Source: RGIG4140 sp045638265 (GTDB taxonomy: Bacteria; Pseudomonadota; Alphaproteobacteria; CAAHEQ01; UBA3637). Taken from it: a stretch of 64,000 nucleotides of DNA. The notes under the pieces were generated by a model. That model was given only the letters and a program-made list of their open reading frames with translations. It was not told where the DNA came from and searched no databases. Location of the stretch: NCBI GenBank assembly GCA_045638265.1, contig JAZUBA010000050.1, forward strand, positions 48,523 through 112,522, in the 5' to 3' direction. Position 1 is the first letter of the stretch. Each line of letters starts with the position of its first letter. Position numbers and translations under genes: made by a program. This document shows, piece by piece, positions 27,285-35,457 of the stretch.

Positions 27285-28484
27285 CTATTTTTCTTTGTTC
27301 GGATAAGCATATACACCTAAAAACATACCAGTGTCCAAAACAAACACAAACGGTTTGTTTGCATGAAAATCATATACATGTTGAGGAGTTCGGCTTCGAG
27401 CTCTAATGGTGGACCGTCTTCCCACTGTTGAAGCAGCGGCAACTGTTTTTTTGTTATCTAAAATAAATTTAGCTTGTTGAACAATTTTCGTTTCATAAGG
27501 TTCATCAATAACATGCATTAACCGACTGAAATCAGCAGTATCATCAAGCAAATCTGTGTACCCCATATTGATCAATACATTGTTTAAATTGATATTACTT
27601 GTCATTTCAAACATCGGCATTTTGAAGTCAACATTACTCTGGGTAAAAGAACTTATTTTTAACATATCCGGAGATAATTTTTCTAAAAATTGATCTATCG
27701 GAATACGCGGTAGAAAAACAAATAACTTTGCATTGTTTTTATATTTTAAAACAGTTGCCTGATATTTACTATTTTCATAATACAGACGTTTATTTTGTTT
27801 ATGCATCATTTTAATTTGATGTTCTTTTCCCGATAAATCGGTAAATGTTTCTAAATTAGGCAAAACCTTAAATGGTATTTCCCACTCATCTTCAAAATAA
27901 ACGGTATTAACTAAAAACACATCCGTTTCTAGGGTTTTTTCCTCAGCAAGTACGTTTTTTAACATGTGGTTGCTCTTTTGATAAATCCATTCGTTAATAA
28001 CAGATGTATGTTCCGGTAGCGGAAAAATACCAATATCAAATAACTTGGTTATTTCATCCTGATAAGATTGCTTAAAAGCATTACCCCATAATGAATTATG
28101 CAATGTTAAATTTTCTTGATTCTTCAAATATTCGGATAATAATTGATTTGTTTTATTTAAATCTGACGTCCCCATTAATTCCGATATTTTTTGATATGTT
28201 TGGTTGTTTGCACCATTTCCAAACAAATCTAAAATAAAATATAAAGATAAACCGGATACAACAAAGTTATTTTTTTGCTGATTGAAATAATATTTTCCTA
28301 CGTCAAACGTTAATGGCGCAACCGATTGAACGATTGAGTAGTGCAGTTCTTCTTTTTTTTGTTTCAAAACATAATTATCGGTTTCTGAAATTTCATTAAT
28401 TGCTACACTTGAAACATCATTTTGTTACGCATAAAGACTTGAACTAAATAATATACAACAAACAATCAAAAACATTTTAGTCAT
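27285..28484 (-). pseudogene. Serpin-family protein interrupted by an in-frame stop after its signal peptide
   Basis: The gene starts at ATG 28484, with GGAGC well placed, and encodes the signal peptide MTKMFLIVCCILFSSSLYA. TAA (28427-28425) follows at codon 20. The same frame then runs 379 codons to 27285. The body is a serpin: LVNTVYFEDEWEIPF, LFVFLPRI, FKMPMFEMTSNINLNNVL, a hinge-like KKTVAAASTVG and FHANKPFVFVLD. In family members the exposed loop after the hinge is protease bait; here it is Arg-rich (GRRSTIRARSR). Serpins inhibit serine or cysteine proteases. It lies 9 bp after nupC, apparently in one operon. If the stop is real the secreted form is lost, unless translation restarts at ATG 28367 without a signal. 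Confidence 0.82.
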
Positions 28485-28493
28485 ATTTTGCTC

Positions 28494-29762
28494 CTATAAA
28501 AGCAACCCTGCAATACCTGCTGAAATATAAGATGTTAATGTCCCGCAAATCAAAGCTTTATACGCCAATTTTGCCAAATCTTGCTTGCGGGATGGTTCTA
28601 ATTCGCCAATACCGCCGATTTGCATGGCAATTGAGCCGAAATTGGCAAATCCGCATAAAGCAAATGAGGCAATTATCATTGCTTTGGCTGACAACTGTGT
28701 TTCTAATTGTGTTAAGTGTAAATAAGCAATAAATTCGTTAAATACCAGCTTTTCACCCATTAATGAACCAACCGTAAAAATTTCGTTTGTTGGAACACCT
28801 AATAAAAAGGCAAATCCTGAAAACAATACGCCCAATAATCCGCTAAGTGATAAATGTTGAATATCCAACACACCGATTTTAGCCGGTACAAAAGTATATG
28901 ACACTAAAAATGAACCGATTAAACCCAAACAATAATTAACCAAGGCAATTAAAGCAATTAAGCCGATAATCATGGCAATGATATTTGCGCCGACCTTTAA
29001 TCCCGTAATGGCTCCTTGTGCTATGGCATCAATTAAATTAACAGAAGATGTGTCTTTTTCCAAAGCAATATCACCTTGTATAATGGCATTTTTTTCTTCC
29101 GGAAAAACAATTTTAGAGACAACCAAAGCTCCAGGCGCAGCCATAAAACTGGCGGCTAATAAATATTCAGCAGGTACACCCATGCCGATATAAACCGCCA
29201 TAACACTTCCCGAAATACAGGCAAGTGAACCTGTCATAGATGCCAACAATTGAGATAAACTCATCTGTTTTAAATGCGGACGGATAAGCATTTGTGCCTC
29301 AACCTGTCCGATAAAGGCGCTGGCAATGTTAGAAACGGCTTCAGCGCCTGTAATATTCATCAGCTTATACATCAGTTTGCCAAATAAAAGGACAATACGT
29401 TGCATAATACCCCAATAATACAATATATTGACCAGAACCATTACAAAAATTAAAACAGGTATTAACGTTAAAGCAAAGACAAAATTAGCCCCATCACCTA
29501 ATACCTCAACCAATTTATCCGGCCTGTCCGTTAAAAATCCAAAAACAAAATGTCCGCCCTCAACGGCAAAATTCAAGATTTTTTGTATGCCGGCTCCCAA
29601 AGAATGAAACAACGCCTTACCTGTATCTGTCTTTAAAACAAAATACGCAATGAGAAATTGCAAAATCAACCCAACACTGACTGTTCGGTAATTGATGTTT
29701 TTCCGATTATTGGACATTAAAAAACATAAACCGATAATTAATATAATACCTAATCCACCCAT
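28494..29762 (-). CDS. nupC: Concentrative nucleoside transporter (NupC/CNT family)
   Basis: A 422-residue inner-membrane nucleoside symporter with about ten hydrophobic segments. CNT marks are MNITGAEAVSNIASAFIGQVEAQ, SGSVMAVYIGMGVP, MAAPGALVVSK (with FPEE), GVPTNEIFTVGSLMGEK, and a C-terminal ALCGFANFGSIAMQIGGIG. It imports nucleosides with H+ or Na+. It is divergent from a PfkB-type nucleoside kinase at 29907, so the pair likely forms a salvage unit. The promoter is at 29802-29829. Confidence 0.94.
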   Translation of the reverse strand: MGGLGIILIIGLCFLMSNNRKNINYRTVSVGLILQFLIAYFVLKTDTGKALFHSLGAGIQKILNFAVEGGHFVFGFLTDRPDKLVEVLGDGANFVFALTLIPVLIFVMVLVNILYYWGIMQRIVLLFGKLMYKLMNITGAEAVSNIASAFIGQVEAQMLIRPHLKQMSLSQLLASMTGSLACISGSVMAVYIGMGVPAEYLLAASFMAAPGALVVSKIVFPEEKNAIIQGDIALEKDTSSVNLIDAIAQGAITGLKVGANIIAMIIGLIALIALVNYCLGLIGSFLVSYTFVPAKIGVLDIQHLSLSGLLGVLFSGFAFLLGVPTNEIFTVGSLMGEKLVFNEFIAYLHLTQLETQLSAKAMIIASFALCGFANFGSIAMQIGGIGELEPSRKQDLAKLAYKALICGTLTSYISAGIAGLLL

Positions 29763-29801
29763 GTGATACCACCTGTTTTAAAAATTGTTAATTCTGTATG
29801 C

Positions 29802-29829
29802 AGTATAACTCAATTCAAAAAAATGGCAA
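29802..29829 (-). promoter_or_regulatory. Probable nupC promoter
   Basis: On the minus strand TTGCCA, a 16-bp spacer and TATACT, 40 bp before the nupC start. Confidence 0.6.
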
Positions 29830-29906
29830 TAAAAAAATAAACTTCTGGACATTAAATTAAACTTACGGTAAACTTTGTTATATTTAAAATGAATAACGGA
29901 GGAACA

Positions 29907-30824
29907 ATGTTTGATATTTTAGCTGTCGGTGATGCCATTGTGGATAAAATTATCGCCTTTGATGAAAATGATTCTATGATGCAACAAATCTTACCCGTCA
30001 AAGGATTGTTTTTCATTGCCACACCTGAACAGCATAATTATTTACGCAACAAACCGACATTGTCTTATTATGCCGGCGGTTCGGTTGCCAATACGGTTCG
30101 CAACATGTCGTTGTTAGGTTTAAAAACGGCTTTTATCGGTAAGGCCGGAACTGATACAGACGGTGATTTTTTTGAAAAAAGTTTGCACGACTATAATGTT
30201 CAATCCTATTTAATTCAAACAAATGAAGATAAAACAGGGTGTAGCGTTGTTATGGTTCACACCGATAAAGACAGAACGCAATGCGCCCATTCTTGCGCCT
30301 CAAATTTATTAACAATTCAAGAAGTTAAAGACGAATATTTAAGTAGTACAAAATCAGTTATGACCGAAGGGTATATGCTCAATCGTCTGCCGGAATTGGT
30401 TGAAGATGTTATTCATCGGGCAAATCGTATACACAAAGAATCGTATTTCACATTGTCTGATGTGCATTGTGTTGCTGACAAACGGGAACTGATTTTAAAA
30501 CTGCTTCCTGAAATAGATATTCTGTTCGGTAATGAATATGAATTTGAAGCATTAAATTTAAATCCGAACATGTTGGAAAAAACAATTTGCGTTAAAACGT
30601 GTGGCAAACAAGGTGTTGATGTATTAACATCTGATAATCATTATCATTTTGACGTACAACCCGTTTATGACATCGTTAATACAAATGGTGCCGGTGATGC
30701 CTTTGCTTCGGGCTTTTTAGCCGGTCATTTAGCCGGTCAGACATTTGATGAATGTGTAAATAACGGTCATCGGATTGCAAAAAATGTGTTGCAGACGGAA
30801 TTAAGCTATCTTCCTCAAAAATAA
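29907..30824 (+). CDS. PfkB-family adenosine/sugar kinase
   Basis: ATG 29907 is chosen over 29889 because GGAGG lies 4 bp before it. The resulting 305-residue kinase has FDILAVGDAIVDKI, GGSVANTVRNMSLLG (substrate loop), FIGKAGTDTDGDFF and the C-terminal NTNGAGDAFASGFLAG, which carries the catalytic Asp and anion hole. Alphaproteobacterial members of this type are annotated as adenosine kinases, and the divergent nucleoside transporter supports nucleoside phosphorylation. Ribokinase-like specificity cannot be excluded. Confidence 0.85.
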   Translation: MFDILAVGDAIVDKIIAFDENDSMMQQILPVKGLFFIATPEQHNYLRNKPTLSYYAGGSVANTVRNMSLLGLKTAFIGKAGTDTDGDFFEKSLHDYNVQSYLIQTNEDKTGCSVVMVHTDKDRTQCAHSCASNLLTIQEVKDEYLSSTKSVMTEGYMLNRLPELVEDVIHRANRIHKESYFTLSDVHCVADKRELILKLLPEIDILFGNEYEFEALNLNPNMLEKTICVKTCGKQGVDVLTSDNHYHFDVQPVYDIVNTNGAGDAFASGFLAGHLAGQTFDECVNNGHRIAKNVLQTELSYLPQK

Positions 30825-30847
30825 AATTGCACATTGCTAACTTTTTC

Positions 30848-30876
30848 TTGTCGTTTTTTCAAATTTATGATAAAAT
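30848..30876 (+). promoter_or_regulatory. Probable promoter of the 30906 gene
   Basis: TTGTCG, a 17-bp spacer and TAAAAT, 30 bp before the start. Confidence 0.55.
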
Positions 30877-30905
30877 ATTTCTTACAACAATTTGTGTGAG
30901 GATGA

Positions 30906-31190
30906 ATGAACGAACAGCATAAAACATTACAACAAAAATTGGATGAAGTAAAACACGATCCCTCTTTAATGCGCTTGCATTTTCGCTATTGGCAAGGGCT
31001 TGATTGTGGTGACAGTCATTGGCGAGAAAGTATGACAGCAGATAAATTTATCGGCCAAAATACCATTCAGGAATATACTAGCTCCTCACAACAAGCTGTT
31101 GAAGAAGAAAAAATTGCCCGTCAAAATCCTATGGTTGATATCAATCAACGGTGGCTTATGGAAAAATATCGCCAACGCAGTGGTGATTAA
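30906..31190 (+). CDS. Small hypothetical soluble protein
   Basis: 94 residues, highly charged and helical, without membrane segment or signal. It begins MNEQHKTLQQKLDEVKHDPSL and contains MRLHFRYWQGLDCGD and NPMVDINQRWLMEKYRQR. ATG 30906 has GAGG 4 bp upstream; an ATG at 30902 is out of frame. It stands alone after the kinase gene with its own promoter. No family is recognised. Confidence 0.65.
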   Translation: MNEQHKTLQQKLDEVKHDPSLMRLHFRYWQGLDCGDSHWRESMTADKFIGQNTIQEYTSSSQQAVEEEKIARQNPMVDINQRWLMEKYRQRSGD

Positions 31191-31239
31191 ATTTTAAACA
31201 AATACAGATTTTTATTATTTACATAAACTGTTTAAGCGA

Positions 31240-33351
31240 TTATTTATCCGATGTAATTGTCGCTTTCTGCTGTAAAAGACGGCTTATAAAACCTTTATCT
31301 TCATTTTTTTTAGCACGAACTGCTTCTGTTTTAGTAATTTCTTTAACACATTTTTTAATTGTTTCCGGTTGATGTATCTTTTTTTCAACTAAATGTTGCT
31401 GTATGGATTGACGGGCAACATCTAAACATATCATTTTGGTAATAAATTCTTCTGCATCCAACGGTGATACTTGTGGTGCAATGGTTTTTGTTTTTTCCCG
31501 TCTGCTTTTGACATATTTAATATAATTATCTATATCTTCCTTAGTTTCACATGGCATTGATTGTAATACACACGACTGAGTTTCCCCTGTTTCAGAATAA
31601 GACGGTGTCATTTCAATGATTTGCGAAATATTTAATTGACGCAAATCTTCCGGAATATGGGTTGTATAAATCACCGTTTTATGTTTGCCCAATATATTAA
31701 CATAATTTAATATATCTCTCAAGTTATCCGCATCAACACCCGATGTCGGTTCATCAAAAACGACAATAGGCGTCGGCGCAATGGCAGCTCGTAAAAAAAC
31801 AGCCTTTTTCGTTTCTCCGCCACTTAAACAACTAAAGGGCTTAATTTGTCCATTAGCATCCTGAACGTTTAAATTTAAAAGACGACAAGCGGTCAAGACA
31901 TCTTCTTTTGTGTAATGCGGATTACCTTTATGAATAAACTCAACCACATTTGACATTCCATCTTTATCAACCGATTGGTTACCAAATGAAATAATATCCG
32001 ATAAAACACCTTCTTTTAATGAAGAAAGAGGTTTTCCTTTGAAAACGCCGTTTTCCATCACACCGTATGAAATTTCACCACCTGTTACATCATCGCCGTG
32101 ACGTAATAATTTATATAATGTAGATTTGCCAACACCGGACGGACCACTTAATACGGTTATGCCTTTTGTAATCATAAACACTTTATCAGACTGAATAATC
32201 TGATGCCCTGATGTTTTTCCCAAATTTTCATTATCACTCATATCATCGTTATACATAACCGTATCTCGATGCGCGTACATAATTTTGTTTAAACAAATCG
32301 TATCTGTATTCGGTAAACATTTTTCATTGCCATAAGTTAAATTGTAAACAGGGTTATGACAAAATTCCCGATACAAACGCATCGTATCTTCAAAATGCTT
32401 TTTTTGAGTTGTTTTATTTTTAAAACATCCCGTAACGGCTGACGTAAACATCCCCGTTCCAATCATAATCCCCGCCAAGGCAGCTAAATTGGCACCAAAA
32501 TACCATCCAAGACACATTGAAACACCGACAATGGCATAATATCCTAATGCCGTCAGTATATTATTTTTATTTATTTTTTTGCTTAAACCACCTATAGAAG
32601 TTTTCAAATCATCCGAAGCTTTCTCAAAGCTTTTCAATTTTTGCGTTCTGACATCAGAATTATAATTTGATTGCGGATCAGATAAGGATGCATAAATTGC
32701 TTGTCCAAATCTTTGACGTGTTTCCTGATAATCTCTGCGAGATTGTTTATAAACAACTTCATCTTTCTTTGCTATTTTCTTACCTAAAAAATAAGTTGGC
32801 ACAAGCGTTGCCAATATCCACGGACAAGTGGTTGCTGATAGGGCTAATACGGAAACAGATATAACCGAAGCGGCAAGATTAGCATAATAAGCATATTTGG
32901 ATGATAAAAATGAACAAAGAGATTCTGTCATATTTTGCATACGTTGTTGCAAATGAGAACGATCTTTTACTTCCCGTTCAATTTCCGGCATGGTTTGTAA
33001 AGCATGATTAACCAAATTAGCCGAAATATGTGTGTGGGCTTCGATAAACAATTTCTGTCTATCCAACACACTATTAATAAGCGTCGTTAATTGTGAATTG
33101 GCATAAGCCGTAAACAATGCAAAAGGAGAAAGAGTTGCATAGGGTGTAATACAACGATTAGCATTTTGAACAAACGCATTTAAAATTTCATTCAGACGCA
33201 ATTTCTTAACAATATCCGAACCGGCAACCTGCATAATATCAAGTTCATTTGCCGTGCGCAAAGTTGTCTTGTTGTTATTATCTATAACAACCTTATTTTT
33301 TTGAGTTTTTGCCTGATTGATATCTCTTGTTTGCTGATTAGTCTGTTCCAT
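31240..33351 (-). CDS. Atypical membrane ABC ATPase (half-transporter-like)
   Basis: 703 residues. Residues 1-150 are polar and helical. Two pairs of hydrophobic segments (~155-195 and ~265-310) form a short membrane domain. An ABC nucleotide-binding domain follows, with Walker A GPSGVGKSTL (~residue 415), signature LSGGETKKA, Walker B PIVVFDEPTSG and H-loop TTHIPED. The last ~120 residues are a charged helical tail. The arrangement resembles fused ABC exporters but has fewer membrane segments than the usual six, and an unusual N-terminal extension. Substrate unknown. It is divergent from the 33714 gene. Confidence 0.8.
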   Translation of the reverse strand: MEQTNQQTRDINQAKTQKNKVVIDNNNKTTLRTANELDIMQVAGSDIVKKLRLNEILNAFVQNANRCITPYATLSPFALFTAYANSQLTTLINSVLDRQKLFIEAHTHISANLVNHALQTMPEIEREVKDRSHLQQRMQNMTESLCSFLSSKYAYYANLAASVISVSVLALSATTCPWILATLVPTYFLGKKIAKKDEVVYKQSRRDYQETRQRFGQAIYASLSDPQSNYNSDVRTQKLKSFEKASDDLKTSIGGLSKKINKNNILTALGYYAIVGVSMCLGWYFGANLAALAGIMIGTGMFTSAVTGCFKNKTTQKKHFEDTMRLYREFCHNPVYNLTYGNEKCLPNTDTICLNKIMYAHRDTVMYNDDMSDNENLGKTSGHQIIQSDKVFMITKGITVLSGPSGVGKSTLYKLLRHGDDVTGGEISYGVMENGVFKGKPLSSLKEGVLSDIISFGNQSVDKDGMSNVVEFIHKGNPHYTKEDVLTACRLLNLNVQDANGQIKPFSCLSGGETKKAVFLRAAIAPTPIVVFDEPTSGVDADNLRDILNYVNILGKHKTVIYTTHIPEDLRQLNISQIIEMTPSYSETGETQSCVLQSMPCETKEDIDNYIKYVKSRREKTKTIAPQVSPLDAEEFITKMICLDVARQSIQQHLVEKKIHQPETIKKCVKEITKTEAVRAKKNEDKGFISRLLQQKATITSDK

Positions 33352-33656
33352 ATACTCAACAACTCTCTTTTTATTAATATTTTATATATTGTACACCAAC
33401 AACTATTTAAAATCAACAAAAAAATCATAATAATAATTTTGACAACCGTTTTTTTCAAATAAAACCATAATTCTTTCCTTTTTATCCGCAAAAAAGTATC
33501 TTTAATCCTCATTTTTGGTGTTTTTTTTAGAGAAAAAAGATGTAAAAAGAATAGTTTTTAAAATTAAATTATATTTTTTTTATTTGTATAATGTTTGATT
33601 TTTAAAAACATTCTCTTACTTCAATTTTTTTGTCATAATAAAATATAATTAAATAC

Positions 33657-33685
33657 TTGCAATTAAACGCAAAATATGAAATAAT
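33657..33685 (+). promoter_or_regulatory. Promoter resembling the pilin-locus arm
   Basis: TTGCAA, a 17-bp spacer and AATAAT precede the 33714 gene. The start TTGCAATTAAACG is identical to the P1 arm over 13 bp, but no second arm is found. The rest of the 33352-33713 gap is A/T-rich without other recognisable features. Confidence 0.55.
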
Positions 33686-33713
33686 AAGTTACTGTAATAA
33701 ATAGGGGTGTACT

Positions 33714-34034
33714 ATGGAAGTAAAAACAGAACAAGAAAAAAAGTTTGATATTTTACGCAATCCTGTGGGAGAATTATTGATTGTCATTCGTGCGCGTATT
33801 GACAGTGAAGAAAAACCGACCATTATCTATGATGGGGCAGAACACGCATTATTATACCGCAATGCCAGCAACACAATCATTTTAGACTACATTCATCCAA
33901 TGGTGCGTACAACTTTATTAAATGCAAACAGCGTATTGATTGTTGAAGCTCAAGGTAACGCTATTGTAAGGGAATATTTCGCCACAGTCAAACAAACAAA
34001 GAAAGTTCCTTTACCGGCTATTGAGGCTGCTTAA
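33714..34034 (+). CDS. Small hypothetical protein
   Basis: 106 residues, soluble, beginning MEVKTEQEKKFDILRNPVGE. Mid-region IIYDGAEHALLYRNASNTIILDYIHPMVRTTLLNANSVLIVE looks beta-rich. AGGGG precedes the ATG, and a strong terminator follows, so it is a single-gene unit. The family is common among related low-GC alphaproteobacteria to my impression, but I recognise no domain. Confidence 0.7.
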   Translation: MEVKTEQEKKFDILRNPVGELLIVIRARIDSEEKPTIIYDGAEHALLYRNASNTIILDYIHPMVRTTLLNANSVLIVEAQGNAIVREYFATVKQTKKVPLPAIEAA

Positions 34035-34056
34035 ATTATATATTCAGCGTTACAAG

Positions 34057-34093
34057 AAAACACACCAAAGCTCCCAAGGGTGTGTTTTTTTTA
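34057..34093 (+). terminator. Rho-independent terminator
   Basis: AACACACC pairs with GGGTGTGTT around an 11-nt loop and is followed by eight Ts. Confidence 0.88.
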
Positions 34094-34151
34094 TTGATTT
34101 TAAAGATTTTTATATATATTAAAATCCAGATATAAATGAAAGGATAAAAAA

Positions 34152-34814
34152 ATGAATCAAATGAAACCGGAAATGGCAAAAATTGTCAAAGATATGTATC
34201 AACTCCCGTTTAACAAAATTCAACCCTCTATTCAGGCAATCAAAAAATTATTAAAAGAAGGTCATGATATTGATGCACAAAATGAAAAAGGAGATACATT
34301 ACTTCATGTGGCATTAAATTGTTTTGCATTACGAGGCGGAAATACAATTCAAGCCGGTTTGCCAAACGAACGTGAAACGGTTTTAGATGTTTTATATTTA
34401 ACAACAAAGCATCATCCCAATCCGTTTATCAAGAACAATGATAATTTAACGCCATCTATGTTGGCGGCTCAAACACGATTAACAAACGAATGGCAAATAC
34501 TTTCATCTTATGAGCGCTTATATCAAGCCGAAAAACAAGATTTACAGGCAAAAGAAACAGGAAAAGCTTTACTGGGAATGCTTTATTTTATGGCAAATCA
34601 TTATTATGAACAATACGGGCTTTCAAACGAAAATATTCCAAACGGCATTGATAAAAACACAATAGCGGGAGCTGAAATGATTTATGAAACAGCTCAAAAG
34701 TTGGGAGCAAATAAGAATATGCCAACAGCACAATTTATAGCAGAGCATATCAATAAAATAAAGCAAAAACATCATATTTGTAAGCATTTATTCGGAGAGA
34801 GAGAAAAATCGTAA
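34152..34814 (+). CDS. Ankyrin-repeat-like protein
   Basis: 220 residues without signal peptide. Residues ~20-60 form one clear ankyrin-like repeat (IQAIKKLLKEGHDIDAQNEK then GDTLLHVAL). A second, degenerate one is at ~85-110 (NPFIKNNDNLTPSMLAAQ). The rest is helical. Ankyrin repeats mediate protein binding and are frequent in host-associated alphaproteobacteria. AAGGA lies before the ATG. It is the last gene before initiator tRNA, whose promoter begins 20 bp downstream. Confidence 0.72.
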   Translation: MNQMKPEMAKIVKDMYQLPFNKIQPSIQAIKKLLKEGHDIDAQNEKGDTLLHVALNCFALRGGNTIQAGLPNERETVLDVLYLTTKHHPNPFIKNNDNLTPSMLAAQTRLTNEWQILSSYERLYQAEKQDLQAKETGKALLGMLYFMANHYYEQYGLSNENIPNGIDKNTIAGAEMIYETAQKLGANKNMPTAQFIAEHINKIKQKHHICKHLFGEREKS

Positions 34815-34833
34815 AAAAAAAGCAAAAAAGGTA

Positions 34834-34862
34834 TTGACAAACGAAATAAAAGATGATATATT
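34834..34862 (+). promoter_or_regulatory. Sigma70 promoter of initiator tRNA
   Basis: TTGACA, a 17-bp spacer and TATATT, 13 bp before the tRNA. Confidence 0.9.
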
Positions 34863-34875
34863 ACATATATCTTGA

Positions 34876-34953
34876 CGCGGGGTAGAGCAGTCCGGTAGCT
34901 TGTCAGGCTCATAACCTGAAGGTCGTGAGGTTCAAATCCCACCCCCGCAACCA
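34876..34953 (+). tRNA. Initiator tRNA-fMet (CAT)
   Basis: The acceptor CGCGGGG faces CCCCGCA, leaving the C1-A72 mismatch typical of initiator tRNA. The anticodon loop is CTCATAA on stem TCAGG/CCTGA, and CCA is encoded. The third G-C pair of the usual initiator anticodon stem is A-T here. Confidence 0.95.
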
Positions 34954-34958
34954 ATAAA

Positions 34959-34988
34959 GAAAGCACTCATTTGAGTGCTTTTTTTTTG
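34959..34988 (+). terminator. Rho-independent terminator of tRNA-fMet
   Basis: AAAGCACTC / GAGTGCTTT with loop ATTT, then Ts. Confidence 0.9.
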
Positions 34989-35031
34989 TTGGTTATGGGG
35001 AAACAAGTGGGAATTGAGGCGAACGAGCTTC

Positions 35032-35170
35032 AAGGTCGTGAGGTTCAAGCGAAAGCCCGTGAGACGACATTTGAAAAATGGCGGACGAACGGATGCGTGC
35101 TGAAAGGGACCCATTGTATACAATGGGAATTACCAAATCCCACCCCCCCCCACAACCAATAAAGAAAGCA
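35032..35170 (+). repeat. Interrupted partial copy of the tRNA-fMet 3' end
   Basis: AAGGTCGTGAGGTTCAA (35032-35048) repeats 34919-34935. Then 35137-35170 repeats the T-arm 3' side, acceptor end, CCA and following AATAAAGAAAGCA. About 87 bp of foreign sequence separates the halves, including a perfect 18-bp palindrome (35110-35127, CCCATTGTA and its complement). The copied part matches what tRNA-targeting integrases leave as an attachment site, later split by an insertion. Confidence 0.75.
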
Positions 35171-35235
35171 TCTTTTTATTTTAATATATCTTGAAGATAA
35201 AAACCTTATTTTTCAATTTGTTATGCGTTACAGAT

Positions 35236-35392
35236 AAACGTACGTTTATGTGCAACGATTTCGCCTATAAGCCCAAAAATGGGAGAACATAAGGAAATAT
35301 CACAAACAAGCCAATGTTTTCAAATCACAAAAATTAAAAAAATAAAAAAAAATACATAAAAATAAAAAAAACATTGCAAACAAACACAGCTT
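35236..35392. repeat. Inverted-repeat element upstream of P2
   Basis: The left arm 35236-35256 (core AAACGTACGTTT, ending TGTGCAAC) is well conserved. The right arm (~35372-35392) is degenerate, keeping ATTGCAAACAAAC. The interior is nearly identical to the P1 element but inverted relative to the gene. The A-tract end lies next to the gene-side -35 and the GATTTCGCC end is distal. Confidence 0.75.
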
Positions 35393-35402
35393 CTGCTATA
35401 AT
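35374..35402 (+). promoter_or_regulatory. Promoter of pilin-like gene P2
   Basis: TTGCAA, a 17-bp spacer and perfect TATAAT. An A-rich tract of about 40 bp lies directly upstream, like an UP element. This is the strongest-looking of the four pilin-locus promoters. Confidence 0.82.
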
Positions 35403-35457
35403 TAAATTTAAAGAATTTAATTTATTATATAATTTAAATAACAACATGAGAAGTTAA

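Noticed and set aside
34971..35162. 63-codon frame across the tRNA-fMet partial copy
   Set aside because: It begins in the tRNA terminator and spans the split tRNA copy; no ribosome site.
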